Source: Desulfocicer vacuolatum DSM 3385
GTDB taxonomy: Bacteria; Desulfobacterota; Desulfobacteria; Desulfobacterales; Desulfobacteraceae
Assembly: GCF_900176365.1 (NCBI RefSeq)
Contig: NZ_FWXY01000002.1
Location: forward strand, 124,001 to 188,000
Length of the DNA: 64,000 nt
Reading direction: 5' to 3'
Made by a program: the position numbers and the translations under genes. How positions within the stretch are numbered: the stretch's first letter is position 1; each line of letters opens with the position of its first letter. Below the pieces are notes generated by a model. The model searched no databases. It was not told the origin of the DNA and saw only the letters and a list, made by a program, of their open reading frames with translations. This document shows positions 8,345 through 17,688 of the stretch, piece after piece.

Positions 8345-9139
8345 TCACCGTCCGGACTTTGGGGCCTTTGAAGATTTTGTCCCATGGGAGAGCCACCAGA
8401 GCATGGCCACGGCCACCAGGGCCATGACAATACCAATGGTCTGGGAAGGGGAAATCACCTGCAACAAAAAATCCCCCCGCTCATCCCCCCGGAAAATTTC
8501 CAGAAAAGACCTGAAAATCCCGTACAAAAAGATATAAATCCAGAAAAGACGCCCACTAAAGGCGTTTTTTCTATCCATGGCCACAAGCAGGATAAAAAGA
8601 ATGAGATTGGAGAGCACCGCATAGAGCTGGGTGGGGTGCAGGGGAACCCCCAGGGGGGCCAGGGAGTGGGGATCAGAAAAAGTAATGGCCCAGGGCAGAT
8701 CACAGGTTTTACCATAACAGCAGCCGGCAAAAAGGCATCCCACACGCCCTACGGCATGGCCAAGCGCAATGGCAGGGGCCAGAAGATCTGCCGTGTCCCA
8801 GAGATTAAAATTTTTCTTTTTAATGTAAACCATGGCCGCCAAAAGGGCCACGATGAATCCCCCGTAAAAAACCAGCCCACCGTTCCAGATCTTAAATATA
8901 TCCAGGGGCCGGGCCGAAAAAAGGGAAAAATTCTGTATCACATAAAAAAGGCGGGCCCCCACCAGGGAGGATAAGAGGATCACAAAAAACAGATCCGTGA
9001 TCTCCTGGTGCCCGATGGCGCTGCCCCGAACCCTGGCCCGCCAAGAGGCAAACCAGATGGCACTCATGAATCCCAGGGCCACAAAAAGGCCGTAAGTGTA
9101 CAGGGTGATGTTGCCGATTTTCAAAAGAATGGGATGCAA
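8345..9139 (-). CDS. lgt: Prolipoprotein diacylglyceryl transferase
   Basis: Integral inner-membrane enzyme that attaches diacylglycerol to the lipobox cysteine of prolipoproteins, the first step of lipoprotein maturation. Seven hydrophobic segments are visible over 264 residues. Key motifs are YGLFVALGF near residue 16, NGGLVFYGGF (86-95), GHAVGRVGCLFAGCCYG (127-143) and HPTQLY near 173. Its usual partner lspA is encoded just upstream on the same strand, so both processing enzymes may share control. Confidence 0.95.
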   Translation of the reverse strand: MHPILLKIGNITLYTYGLFVALGFMSAIWFASWRARVRGSAIGHQEITDLFFVILLSSLVGARLFYVIQNFSLFSARPLDIFKIWNGGLVFYGGFIVALLAAMVYIKKKNFNLWDTADLLAPAIALGHAVGRVGCLFAGCCYGKTCDLPWAITFSDPHSLAPLGVPLHPTQLYAVLSNLILFILLVAMDRKNAFSGRLFWIYIFLYGIFRSFLEIFRGDERGDFLLQVISPSQTIGIVMALVAVAMLWWLSHGTKSSKAPKSGR

Positions 9140-9306
9140 TGCATAACTCCTAAAAAAAACTGACCCTCATTCAATACCTTTGCCAAACTCAGAATTGAGT
9201 TAAAATCCGGCAATCATAAGATTATATATTGAATTGATACCCGCATTTGAATCACAATATATATCTTAAGATGCCAGCCAACATAAAACCGACCAAGGTA
9301 TTATCA

Positions 9307-9801
9307 TTATAGTTCCGGAATTTTGTTCAGGATGACGTGGTAGAAGAGGATGGCCATGCCAATGCAGATGGCGCTGTCCGCCACATTAAATGCAGGCCAG
9401 TGCCAGGTACCAATGTAAAAATCAAGGAAATCCACCACCTGGCCAAACCGGAACCGGTCAATGAGATTACCCACGGCCCCGCCAAATATGGCGGCAAGGC
9501 CCATGGAAAGAAATCGATGTTCCCGGGCCACCTGGCCATAGAACCAGAGCAGCCCCAGGGAGACCAGGGAAGATACAAATAAAAAGAAAAACCGACGCAC
9601 CACCGGGGACTGCGTTGCAAACATGCCAAAGGCCCCCCCGGGGTTGAGCACATGGGTGATGTTGAAGAAAGAAGTCACCTCCATGCGCTCATACAGGGGC
9701 AGTTGCGCCATGATCAAAGCCTTGGTGAGCTGATCTGCAAGGATGACACCCCCTGCAATGGTCACAAGTCTCACCAGGCTCTGTTTTCCGGTCACTGTCA
9801 T
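9307..9801 (-). CDS. lspA: Lipoprotein signal peptidase
   Basis: Aspartyl membrane protease (signal peptidase II) that cleaves diacylated prolipoproteins. Four membrane segments in 164 residues. The catalytic aspartates are D124 in VVDFLDF and D142 in NVADSAI; NLIDRFRFG (112-120) precedes the first. It starts six bases after ileS ends, the common ileS-lspA arrangement. A 167-base gap without obvious features separates it from lgt. Confidence 0.95.
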   Translation of the reverse strand: MTVTGKQSLVRLVTIAGGVILADQLTKALIMAQLPLYERMEVTSFFNITHVLNPGGAFGMFATQSPVVRRFFFLFVSSLVSLGLLWFYGQVAREHRFLSMGLAAIFGGAVGNLIDRFRFGQVVDFLDFYIGTWHWPAFNVADSAICIGMAILFYHVILNKIPEL

Positions 9802-9807
9802 GGGCTG

Positions 9808-12618
9808 TTATGCCTCAACCCCAATGACATCAAGGGCGCCGGAACAGCGGGCACAGGTACCGGGCAGATCGTTTCTGTCTCCTGTGGTGACATCATATCG
9901 CCAGCACCGCTCACATTTTTCCCCTTCTGCCCGGGCAACGGACACAAAAAGCCCGTCAATCTCTTTGCTGGTAAATCCGGTTTCCCCCGGGGCATCCAGC
10001 AAAGTGGCCTGGGATACAATGAAGATATCCCTTAAATCCGGACCAAATCCCGCCAGGATTTCCCGGACATCGGTATCTGCCACATAAATGGCAATGGCGG
10101 CATCCAGGGGATGGCCAATGAGCTTAGCGGTTCTGGCCTCTTCCAGGGCCCGGGTCACCTCGGCCCGGACATCCAGAATCTTCTGCCACCGGACACCCAG
10201 GGCCTCATCCTTCCATGCCGGATCCACCTGGGGCCGGGATGTGAGATGAACACTTTCTTTTTTGCCGTCAAAGGCGGGCATATGTTTCCACACCTCTTCG
10301 GCGGTGAAAGGCAAAATGGGTGCCATGACCCGGATGATGCCGTCCAGAAGATAATACATCACGGTCTGGGCATTGCGCCGCACCGTGGCGGCAGGCGGAG
10401 AGGTGTAAAGCCTGTCTTTGTTAATGTCCAGATAAAATGCGGAAAGTTCCACCACGCAAAAATTGTGCATGGCATGGTAAATGGTATGAAACTCATAGGC
10501 ATCATAGGCGTTTAAAGATTTTTCAATGAGAGTGGCAAGCCTGTGCAACACAAACCGGTCCATGTCTGTCATGGCCGACACCGGCTGAAGATCGGTATCT
10601 GGATTAAAATCAGACAGATTGCCCAGCATGAACCTGCAGGTGTTTCTGATGCGGCGGTAGGCATCTGACAGCTGACGAATAATGTTGTCTGAAATCCTCA
10701 CATCATCCCGATAATCGGCCGATGCCACCCAGAGCCTTAAAATATCTGCCCCGTGCTGCTTGATGATCTTTTCCGGAGCCACCACATTGCCCACGGATTT
10801 GGACATTTTCTTGCCCTGGGAATCCACCACAAACCCATGGGTGAGCACGGATTTATAAGGGGCATGATCGGTGCGGCCCACAGCGGTGAGCAAAGAGGAG
10901 TGAAACCACCCCCTGTGCTGGTCACTGCCCTCAAGGTAGAGGTCTGCCGGACGTGTCAACCCTTCTCTTTCTTCCAGCACAGCCGCATGGCTCACACCGG
11001 AGTCAAACCACACATCCAGAATGTTATGGTCCTTTTCAAAGGTGGTGCCGCCGCACTTTGCACATGCAGCACCCTCTGGCATAAGCTCTTTGGCTTCCTT
11101 GGCAAACCAGATATCAGAGGAGTGTTCCAGAAACAGGCTATGGATTTTATCCACAGACTCCCTTGTGACATACACCTCCCCACACTCCTCACAATGGAAC
11201 ACAGGGATGGGAACCCCCCAGGAACGCTGGCGGGAAAGGCACCAGTCCGGACGGTGTTCAATCATGGAGTAGATGCGAGCCTTGCCCCAGGCGGGAATCC
11301 AGTTTACATTGTCGATCTCTTCCAGGCTTTTTTTGCGCAACCCCTTTTTATCCATGGAGATGAACCACTGGGGGGTGGCCCGGAAAATAACCGGTTTTTT
11401 ACACCGCCAGCAATGGGGATAGGAGTGGGTCATGGGGGTGTGCTGCACAAGGGCACCCAGGCCATCCAGTTTTTCAATGATTCCCTGGTTGGCCTTGAGG
11501 ATAAACTGTCCCTCAAAATCAGCCACCTCATCGGTGAAGCACCCCTTGGCATTCACAGGGGAGTAGGGTTTAAGACCATAACGAAGGCCCACAATATTAT
11601 CATCGGCACCATGTCCCGGCGCTGTGTGAACACAACCGGTACCGGCCTCCAAAGTGACGTGCTCGCCCAGGATAATAAGGGAATCCCTTTCATACATGGG
11701 ATGGGTGCAGCGCTTGTTTTCAAGGTCTTTTGCTTCTATATCACTTAGAACAGTAAAATCTTCAATGCCAAATTCTGCCATCACCTTTTCCACAAGCTCC
11801 CGGGCCATGATCATGACGCCCTGTTCCGGGGTTTTCACAGCCGCATAGACAAACTCGGGGTGAAGACAGATGGCAAGGTTGGCCGGAATGGTCCAGGGGG
11901 TGGTGGTCCAGATCACCATGGAAATTTTTTCCCCATCTTGTAAGCCTGGAACAAGGCTGGAGATATCATCCTTTAAAGGAAATTTCACATAAATGGATGG
12001 GGAGCCATGGTCATGGTACTCAATTTCTGCTTCGGCAAGCGCTGTGTGACAGGAGCAGCACCAGTAGATGGGTTTTTTGCCCAGAAACATATCACCACTT
12101 AAGGCAAACTCACCGCACTCCTTGGCAATGCGGGCCTCGTAGGCATTGTTCATGGTCAAATAGGGCTCATCCCACTCCCCGGCCACGCCAAAGCGCTTGA
12201 ACTCATCCCTTTGGATGTCCACAAACCCTGCTGCATACTTCCGGCAGGCCTGGCGCACCTCCACCGGGGTCATGTTTTTCTTTTTTGACCCTAATTTTTT
12301 ATCCACATTGTGCTCAATGGGAAGCCCGTGGCAGTCCCATCCCGGCACATAGGGGGCATCAAACCCGTCCATCTGTTTGGACCGGACAATGATATCCTTT
12401 AATATTTTGTTAATGGCGTGACCAATGTGGAGGTGACCGTTGGCATAGGGAGGGCCATCATGAAGAATAAAGGAAGGACGTCCCTTGGCAGCTTCCCGCA
12501 GTTTGCTGTACAGGCCGTTTTTTTCCCACTCTTTCAGCTGGCCGGGTTCTTTATTGGCAAGATTTGCCTTCATGGCAAACTTGGTCACCGGCAGGTTCAA
12601 CGTTTTTTTGTAGTCCAT
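9808..12618 (-). CDS. ileS: Isoleucyl-tRNA synthetase
   Basis: Charges tRNA-Ile. Class I signatures are HIGH at 64-67 and KMSKS near residue 603; the editing domain lies between ([13 protein letters not shown]). The C-terminal zinc knuckle CERCWRYD ... CARC is present, as in bacterial-type enzymes. Length 936 residues is normal. The ATG is preceded by GGAAAG. Its upstream region (12619 onwards) is the divergent gap with thiN; no T-box-like leader was recognised. Confidence 0.97.
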   Translation of the reverse strand: MDYKKTLNLPVTKFAMKANLANKEPGQLKEWEKNGLYSKLREAAKGRPSFILHDGPPYANGHLHIGHAINKILKDIIVRSKQMDGFDAPYVPGWDCHGLPIEHNVDKKLGSKKKNMTPVEVRQACRKYAAGFVDIQRDEFKRFGVAGEWDEPYLTMNNAYEARIAKECGEFALSGDMFLGKKPIYWCCSCHTALAEAEIEYHDHGSPSIYVKFPLKDDISSLVPGLQDGEKISMVIWTTTPWTIPANLAICLHPEFVYAAVKTPEQGVMIMARELVEKVMAEFGIEDFTVLSDIEAKDLENKRCTHPMYERDSLIILGEHVTLEAGTGCVHTAPGHGADDNIVGLRYGLKPYSPVNAKGCFTDEVADFEGQFILKANQGIIEKLDGLGALVQHTPMTHSYPHCWRCKKPVIFRATPQWFISMDKKGLRKKSLEEIDNVNWIPAWGKARIYSMIEHRPDWCLSRQRSWGVPIPVFHCEECGEVYVTRESVDKIHSLFLEHSSDIWFAKEAKELMPEGAACAKCGGTTFEKDHNILDVWFDSGVSHAAVLEEREGLTRPADLYLEGSDQHRGWFHSSLLTAVGRTDHAPYKSVLTHGFVVDSQGKKMSKSVGNVVAPEKIIKQHGADILRLWVASADYRDDVRISDNIIRQLSDAYRRIRNTCRFMLGNLSDFNPDTDLQPVSAMTDMDRFVLHRLATLIEKSLNAYDAYEFHTIYHAMHNFCVVELSAFYLDINKDRLYTSPPAATVRRNAQTVMYYLLDGIIRVMAPILPFTAEEVWKHMPAFDGKKESVHLTSRPQVDPAWKDEALGVRWQKILDVRAEVTRALEEARTAKLIGHPLDAAIAIYVADTDVREILAGFGPDLRDIFIVSQATLLDAPGETGFTSKEIDGLFVSVARAEGEKCERCWRYDVTTGDRNDLPGTCARCSGALDVIGVEA

Positions 12619-13019
12619 CTTTCCTCCACACTGGGTGTATCAATTATATATATGCGTTCTGTTAAATTTAGTTTTTCAATCCAACCCTTTAAACAATGGG
12701 CGGCTTTTACCCACCTGCCCAGAGATGATGATCGAACACAAATCCATAAAAACTGTAAACAGTCAATCTAAGGCAAACCAGATAAAATTGTCAAGCACTA
12801 ATCAACTTGTTCCCACAACGATGAAGTTGGAAACCATGAAGTTTTACCGGATCAACCCGGCAAAAAATGCTAAGAGGGGTACAGAAATTTGACCAACCGG
12901 GTTTAAATAACTATAGTATTTTTTTTTAAGTAACTGCCACGGGCAGACCTTATTCTGACCCGGTTCTGCCCACAACAAAAAATAAAAGTCCAATGATTTC
13001 AGAACTGGAGAATCACGGC
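12619..13019. other. Divergent intergenic region between ileS and thiN
   Basis: About 400 A/T-rich bases that must hold promoters for ileS (leftward) and thiN (rightward). No convincing -35/-10 pair stands out. At 12931-12979 there is a solo copy of the family 3 head module (TAACTGCCACGGGCAG ... TCTGCCCACAACAAA) without the long hairpin part. No coding frame with a credible start signal was seen. Confidence 0.6.
12931..12979 (+). repeat. Solo head module of the family 3 repeat
   Basis: A 49-base unit whose GGGCAGA and TCTGCCC arms form a 7-bp stem. The same unit heads the composite repeats at 16492, 36756 and 61807, and occurs alone at 27321-27361. It lies about 40 bases upstream of the thiN ribosome site. 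Confidence 0.75.
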
Positions 13020-13655
13020 ATGAAAATAATTGTTATGGCCGGGGGAAGCGTGTTAAATCCCCATGCATTTAAATCCATGATATCCCGGGCAGACCGGGTG
13101 GTATGCGCCGATGGCGGTGCCGCACATCTGGCAGCCCTGGACATTGTCCCCCATGTGGTCATGGGGGATTTGGACTCCATTGACCTGTCCCATCAAAGAA
13201 ATCTTGAGGATGCAGGGGTTGAATTTATCCGCCACCCCGTGGATAAGGACTACACAGACACCGAACTTGCAGCCCGATGGGCCGTTGAAAACGGAGCCTC
13301 ACACATCACCTTCATGGGCACCACCGGCACCCGCATGGACCACACCCTGGCCAACGTATTTCTCATGGAAAAAATTGCTGCCATGGGTGTGGCCTGCTCC
13401 ATGGTGGATGCCCACAATGAGATCCACCTGATCAGGGACGAAATCAGCCTGGAAAAACGTCCCGACACCTACCTGTCCATCATTCCCATCTCCGAAAAAG
13501 TCACCGGTATCACCCTCACCGGGCTTGCCTTTCCCCTGACCAATGCCACCCTTCACCGGGGGGACTCCACAGGTATCAGTAACCGTTTTAAGGCATCAAG
13601 GGCCACCATCCGAATTAAAACCGGTATTTTAATGGTGACCCTTTCCAACGATTAG
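13020..13655 (+). CDS. thiN: Thiamine pyrophosphokinase
   Basis: Transfers pyrophosphate from ATP to thiamine, giving thiamine diphosphate. Recognised by VCADGGAAHL near 27-36, PHVVMGDLDSID near 44-55, DKDYTDTELA near 76-85 and TGTRMDHTLAN near 101-111, all conserved ThiN substrate and metal motifs. The start at 13020 was chosen because TGGAGAATCACGGC is a proper ribosome site, whereas the in-frame ATG at 12993 has none. The product is 211 residues, the usual size. A MITE-like element begins seven bases after the stop. Confidence 0.9.
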   Translation: MKIIVMAGGSVLNPHAFKSMISRADRVVCADGGAAHLAALDIVPHVVMGDLDSIDLSHQRNLEDAGVEFIRHPVDKDYTDTELAARWAVENGASHITFMGTTGTRMDHTLANVFLMEKIAAMGVACSMVDAHNEIHLIRDEISLEKRPDTYLSIIPISEKVTGITLTGLAFPLTNATLHRGDSTGISNRFKASRATIRIKTGILMVTLSND

Positions 13656-13662
13656 CTGTAAA

Positions 13663-13846
13663 CTCAACTTTCGGGCTTCATTTCAAAGCCGGCATTTTTA
13701 AATGTACCAATGGGGTCAGTGTGCCGACGGGGTCAGGCTTTTGTTATTGATGTTATCGACCAAGGCCTTTGCCAACGAAAAAAGCCTCGATAATGTCAAT
13801 AACGAAAGCCTGACCCCACCACGAAATGCGAACACCGAAAGTTGAG
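13663..13846 (+). mobile_element. 184-bp MITE-like element, family 1, copy 1
   Basis: Begins CTCAACTTTCGG and ends with its exact inverse CCGAAAGTTGAG, giving 12-bp terminal inverted repeats. A near-palindrome at 13729-13817 (31-bp arms starting GGGGTCAGGC) fills the right half. A 7-bp direct duplication CTGTAAA flanks it at 13656-13662 and 13847-13853. No open frame of note; too small for a transposase. Other copies are at 18121, 38973, 52693 and 54927. Confidence 0.92.
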
Positions 13847-13905
13847 CTGTAAATATGTGAAACTCAAAAAACGCGAATTTTTCTCACCTTTTTTAGAAAC
13901 AAAGC

Positions 13906-14577
13906 TTAATGAGCGCCTTGCATTTTTTCAAAGGCCTCAATGTCGGTGCTGTATTTTTCGTACTGGGCTTCAAAGAGCACAGGCAGGCGCCGGTAAAAAG
14001 CGGCAAGCAAAGGCAGCATGACCTGACGGATCTGGGGATGGGACGCCTTGGAACAGCGAAGATTAAAGATGTGTCGCCACTCTCTGATATTGGCTGTGGT
14101 GACAATGTCGGTTTTAAGACTGTTGGGCAGCACACTGCGGGCCTCCTGGGGCCGGGCCCCCATATCCAGCAATGAAAGATAGGCTTTTTCCGCTGCCAGC
14201 ATGGCGGCCTTCCATGTCTCAAACGCTTCACTGCCCTCCTCCCAGAAAAAGGGACGGATCACTGTGATTTCCCTGCCAAATTTTTCCTTGCCATAGTTGG
14301 CGTACCGGGTGCTTTCCTGGGAAAAGGAGCACAACCGATGGCGTACCAGCTCGTGGGTGATGCCCCGGTCACATACAATGCGCACACAAATGGATATGTG
14401 TTCAATGACACTTTCATGGCCGGTTTTCATCAATCGGCGCAACAGATCCCGGGCCGTTCCCCGGGCAATTTTATCCTCGGATTTGTAACAGGTGCGGGCT
14501 GCCAGCTCCAGCAAGCCATACACCTCTTCCTCCCGGGCCATGTGCAATATTTCAAAATAGGGTTCTATTATTTTCAT
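13906..14577 (-). CDS. thyX: Flavin-dependent thymidylate synthase
   Basis: Makes dTMP from dUMP using methylene-tetrahydrofolate and FAD. The ThyX signature RHRxxSxxxxSxR is present as RHRLCSFSQESTR at residues 79-91, and H60 and R65 lie in a preceding conserved helix. The ATG at 14577 was chosen because it has AGGAAAATAATT upstream and gives the expected 223 residues; the longer in-frame extension runs into leuD. It starts 11 bases after leuD and may be transcribed with leuCD. Confidence 0.94.
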   Translation of the reverse strand: MKIIEPYFEILHMAREEEVYGLLELAARTCYKSEDKIARGTARDLLRRLMKTGHESVIEHISICVRIVCDRGITHELVRHRLCSFSQESTRYANYGKEKFGREITVIRPFFWEEGSEAFETWKAAMLAAEKAYLSLLDMGARPQEARSVLPNSLKTDIVTTANIREWRHIFNLRCSKASHPQIRQVMLPLLAAFYRRLPVLFEAQYEKYSTDIEAFEKMQGAH

Positions 14578-14587
14578 AATTATTTTC

Positions 14588-15112
14588 CTAATAATTCTGA
14601 TCCGCAAATTCCACCCAGCCCCCGGCCTTGACCAGGGACAGATCATATTCACTGATGGAAAATGAGATCTGACGGGAAATTTCACCTGCCGAAATGGTGA
14701 AAATCCCCTTATCAATATCTGTTTCTATGGCGGTCTCTTCACCGGCGAACTCAGCAAACAGCTCGTCCACCGCTGTGGCATCCAGTTCCACAGCCATCAT
14801 GCCGCAATTGAACATATTCTGTCGGAAAATCCGGGCAAATCCCGTGGCAATGACCATGTTAATGCCGTTGACCTCAAAGGCCCAGGGGGCATGCTCCCTT
14901 GAAGAGCCGCACCCGAAATTATCCCGGGTGATCACCACAGATTTTCCTTCAATGTCTTTTTGTGGATCAAATCCTTCCAGGACCAGGTCCTCCAAAAGGT
15001 TGGGCTTCAGTGCAATTTTGGTACTTTCCGTTAAATATTTGGCCGGTATGATCTCGTCGGTGTTGATGTCTGACCTGTCCAGAAAAAGGACCCTGCCGTT
15101 GAAATTTTTCAT
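14588..15112 (-). CDS. leuD: 3-isopropylmalate dehydratase small subunit
   Basis: Swivelling-domain subunit that pairs with LeuC to isomerise 2- and 3-isopropylmalate in leucine synthesis. Landmarks are DRSDINTDEIIPAKYL (13-28) and NFGCGSSREHAPWA (65-78), the substrate loop. Length 174 residues fits the short bacterial/archaeal type. It overlaps leuC by four bases (ATGA), so translation is coupled. A related homoaconitase-like role cannot be excluded from sequence alone. Confidence 0.9.
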   Translation of the reverse strand: MKNFNGRVLFLDRSDINTDEIIPAKYLTESTKIALKPNLLEDLVLEGFDPQKDIEGKSVVITRDNFGCGSSREHAPWAFEVNGINMVIATGFARIFRQNMFNCGMMAVELDATAVDELFAEFAGEETAIETDIDKGIFTISAGEISRQISFSISEYDLSLVKAGGWVEFADQNY

Positions 15113-16410
15113 TGGTTGTCACCTCCTGGCTGGAAAAGGGGAGAGTTGGAAATGGTTCCGGTGAGGGCCGATGCCGCTGCTGTTGCAGGACTCATGAGAT
15201 GTACCATGCCCCCCTTGCCCATGCGGCCGTTGAAATTTCTGTTGGTGGTGGCAGCACACGCTTCCCCCTCTGCCAGTACGCCGTTGCTCATGCCGAGACA
15301 GGCCCCGCAGGTGGGATTGGTGACACAGAACCCGGCATCCATGAAAATTTTAATGATCCCCGCTGAAAGCGCCCGGCTGTAAATATCCGGAGTGGCAGGG
15401 CTGACAATGGCCCGGACACCGGGATCAATCTGTTTTCCTTTAATAATGTCTGCGGCAATTTCAAGATCTTCAAACCGACCATTGGTGCAGGAGCCGATGT
15501 ACACCTGGTGAATGGGCTCGCCTTCCATGTCTGACACCGGTTTAACCTGATCCGGCTTAAATCCAAATGTCACCTGGGGGACCAGGGGGGTGACATCAAA
15601 TTCAATCACGTCGGTGTAAGCAGCATCTGCATCCGGGGTAAAAACGTTGAATGCGTCAAGGGCTGCTTCTTTTGTGGGATACTCATCTTCAATAAAGGGC
15701 CACAGATAATCCACGGTGACCTTGTCAGGGGCGCAGATACCACTGGTGGCACCGGCTTCCACAGCCATGTTGCAAAGGGTCATGCGCTGATCCATGGTCA
15801 TGGCATCCACCACATTGCCGGAAAATTCCATCACCCGGTTGGTGGCACCGTTGACACCGATCTTTGAAATAAGGGCCAGAATCACATCCTTGGCATAAAC
15901 GCCCCGGGCAAGGGTGCCGGAGATATTTACCTTCATGGAAAGGGGTTTTTTAAAGGCACACACCCCTTTTAAGATACCCACTTCCAGGTCGGTGGTGCCA
16001 ACACCGGCGGCAAAGGCCCCAAAGGCCCCATGGGTACAGGTGTGGGAATCTCCCATGATGATGGTGTAGCCGGGACGCACAAATCCCTTTTCCGGAAAAA
16101 TGGCGTGGCACACCCCGTTGCGGCCAATGTCAAAAAAATCAACGATGTTGTGTCGCCGGGCCCAGTCCCGGAGAATTTTTCCCTGCAACGCTGTTTTTGA
16201 ATCCTTGGCCGGTGTCACATGATCAATGACCGCCTTGATTTTTGTGGCATCAAACACCCGATCCTTGCCCCGGGCCACAAGATCTGTGATGGCAATGGGG
16301 GTGGTAATTTCGTGGCAGAAAACTGCATCCAGACGAACCACCTGAATATCCCCGGATGGGTTATCCACCAGATGCGCGTCAAAAATCTTTTCAGCTATTG
16401 TTTTACCCAT
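15109..16410 (-). CDS. leuC: 3-isopropylmalate dehydratase large subunit
   Basis: [4Fe-4S] aconitase-family subunit. Cluster ligands are visible in GSCTNGR (about residue 302-308) and in NPTCGACLGM (about 360-369). MGDSHTCTHGAFGAF and VGTTDLE mark the active-site region. At 433 residues it matches the shorter LeuC group that pairs with a separate LeuD. RBS GGAAAAAG precedes the ATG. The repeat-filled region upstream (16411-16888) must contain its promoter. Confidence 0.92.
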   Translation of the reverse strand: MGKTIAEKIFDAHLVDNPSGDIQVVRLDAVFCHEITTPIAITDLVARGKDRVFDATKIKAVIDHVTPAKDSKTALQGKILRDWARRHNIVDFFDIGRNGVCHAIFPEKGFVRPGYTIIMGDSHTCTHGAFGAFAAGVGTTDLEVGILKGVCAFKKPLSMKVNISGTLARGVYAKDVILALISKIGVNGATNRVMEFSGNVVDAMTMDQRMTLCNMAVEAGATSGICAPDKVTVDYLWPFIEDEYPTKEAALDAFNVFTPDADAAYTDVIEFDVTPLVPQVTFGFKPDQVKPVSDMEGEPIHQVYIGSCTNGRFEDLEIAADIIKGKQIDPGVRAIVSPATPDIYSRALSAGIIKIFMDAGFCVTNPTCGACLGMSNGVLAEGEACAATTNRNFNGRMGKGGMVHLMSPATAAASALTGTISNSPLFQPGGDNQ

Positions 16411-16491
16411 GGCTTTTTCCTTTCAATTTATTTTACATAAAAACTTTTTGAATACCATTTTTCCCCCGGGGGAGCAAGCTCTGTTTTCATA

Positions 16492-16747
16492 TAACTGCCA
16501 TGGGCAGGCCGTATTCTGATCCGGCTCTGCCCACAACAAAACTTGAAATACACCCCTGGTTTGCGGAGTATTTCATATAAACGGGTATCTCCTGCCTGAC
16601 ACGGCAAATATAGGGTCGTAGCCGCGGAGCCAAATGGTATTATACCGTATACCGCCGCCCCCCGACGGGCAATGGGCCCGGACCGGAACTGTAGACAGCT
16701 CAATTGTCCGGTTCCTATTGCCCGTCGGGGGGCGGCTCTGCTGAGGT
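16492..16747 (+). repeat. Composite long-hairpin repeat, family 3, copy 3
   Basis: Complete unit with head module (16492-16540), middle block (GAAATACACCCCTGG ... GCGGAGTATTTCATAT), GGTATTATACC with a short local duplication, hairpin at 16654-16736 and truncated tail ending CTGCTGAGG. Arms carry the consensus GACGGG and CCCGTC. It occupies most of the gap between leuC and the HesB-like gene. Confidence 0.9.
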
Positions 16748-16792
16748 AAACTTGAAGAATACCCAGTACCCAGTACCTACTGTTTCATATAA

Positions 16793-16831
16793 AAAAGGGC
16801 AATCCCTTTATCTAAAAGAAATTGCCCTTTT
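16793..16831 (-). terminator. Terminator of the HesB-like selenoprotein gene
   Basis: Arms AAAAGGGCAAT (16793-16803) and ATTGCCCTTTT (16821-16831) form an 11-bp stem. Read leftward, the hairpin is followed by a T-run, as expected for a rho-independent terminator about 60 bases after the minus-strand stop codon. Confidence 0.7.
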
Positions 16832-16888
16832 AAAAACAAAATAAACAACCCGGCCCGGAGTAACCGCCACCCCATGCCGTTTAAATCA

Positions 16889-17206
16889 TCAGGAACAGCA
16901 GGAACCTTTTGTTCCGCAGCTGCCACAGTCTGAACCGCCCAGATCAAGTTTGGATTCCAGGCTGAATCCCATGCCTGTGAAATCAATTTTGATCATTTTG
17001 GCCTGCTGCATGAAAGTTTTGTCCACAACAAGCTTATAACCTTTCACATCGTAGGTGTCATCGCTGTCCTTAGGCTCATCCAGAGCCATTGCAAGAGATG
17101 GTCCACCTCAGCCGCCGGAGTTTAAAAAAATTCGTATGGGAGAAGGCTCCCTGCCACTGAAATATTCTTCCAACTGCGCTTTGGCAGCATCTGTCATTTC
17201 AATCAT
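16889..17206 (-). CDS. HesB/IscA-like selenoprotein with in-frame UGA
   Basis: Fe-S carrier-like protein of the HesB/IscA family, 105 residues including selenocysteine. The ATG at 17206 has a strong ribosome site (AAGGAGCATTTATA). Codon 33 is TGA at 17108-17110, in the motif LNSGGUGG, exactly where the family has its first conserved cysteine (GGGCSG). The frame continues with normal coding character to a natural stop, ending DCGSCGTKGSCCS, which is cysteine-rich like the family C-terminus. A SECIS-like hairpin lies 20 bases after the UGA. Selenocysteine-containing HesB-like proteins are a known bacterial selenoprotein group. A conventional gene caller would report only 16889-17089. Client proteins are unknown. 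Confidence 0.9.
17073..17087 (-). promoter_or_regulatory. Bacterial SECIS element of the HesB-like gene
   Basis: In the transcript, GGCTC and GAGCC form a 5-bp stem around the loop TGGAT. The stem begins 20 bases after the UGA, and a G is in the second loop position, both matching the known requirements for SelB-dependent bacterial SECIS elements. It lies in coding sequence. Confidence 0.75.
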
Positions 17207-17688
17207 TATAAATGCTCCTTGTTTGTTTGGTGTCGATCAGCTCCTATTTGCCGAATTGTTTTTAACTTAACCATATGGGGATGACTTGTCAAGAAATCAG
17301 ACCCTCTAATTTCAGGCATACTTCATTTTCCGGTTTACACTTTTCAGAAAGATATACCCATTTCCCGGGGAAATTTAATTAAAAAGTGTAAATTACTTTT
17401 GAATTGTATGAAAGATGCCTAATTTTAAAGAAAATTTTCCCCGGGCTTTCCTCTACCTCCCCATTTTAAAGTCATGGCGAAAATAAGGCCATGGAACCGG
17501 GTATTGACTTAAGTCACATGTTTTGCTAAACCCTCAATCATTTCCACACTGAAATTTCCCGGTCTTTCCCTTCCCATACAGGGCAAGCGTCGCGGGCGGT
17601 ATAATAGCATTTTGAATATTCGTCGTGTTTGCCATAACATGACCGCTATATAAAACCCCTAACACTTAACTCAAAAAGGACAAAGCAA
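17207..17688. promoter_or_regulatory. Divergent regulatory region between the HesB-like gene and ndk
   Basis: About 480 A/T-rich bases without a gene. A long imperfect inverted repeat is visible: AGGCATACTTCAT ... TTTACACTTTT near 17312-17346 faces AAAAAGTGTAAA ... ATGAAAGATGCCT near 17381-17421. A TTGACT hexamer is at 17504-17509 and a perfect TATAAT at 17600-17605, both pointing towards ndk. The stretch 17592-17655 resembles an inverted, decayed piece of the family 3 repeat (GGCGGTATAATAGCATTTT ... AATATTCGTCGTG), so the ndk promoter may be repeat-derived. Confidence 0.45.

Noticed and set aside
10753-11748. Long plus-strand open frame antisense to ileS
   Set aside because: It mirrors the coding frame of a certain gene, has no ribosome site and no recognisable domain.
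16889-17089. 66-residue truncated IscA-like gene or pseudogene
   Set aside because: The missing N-terminus is present in frame upstream through one TGA located exactly at a family cysteine, which fits selenocysteine better than decay.
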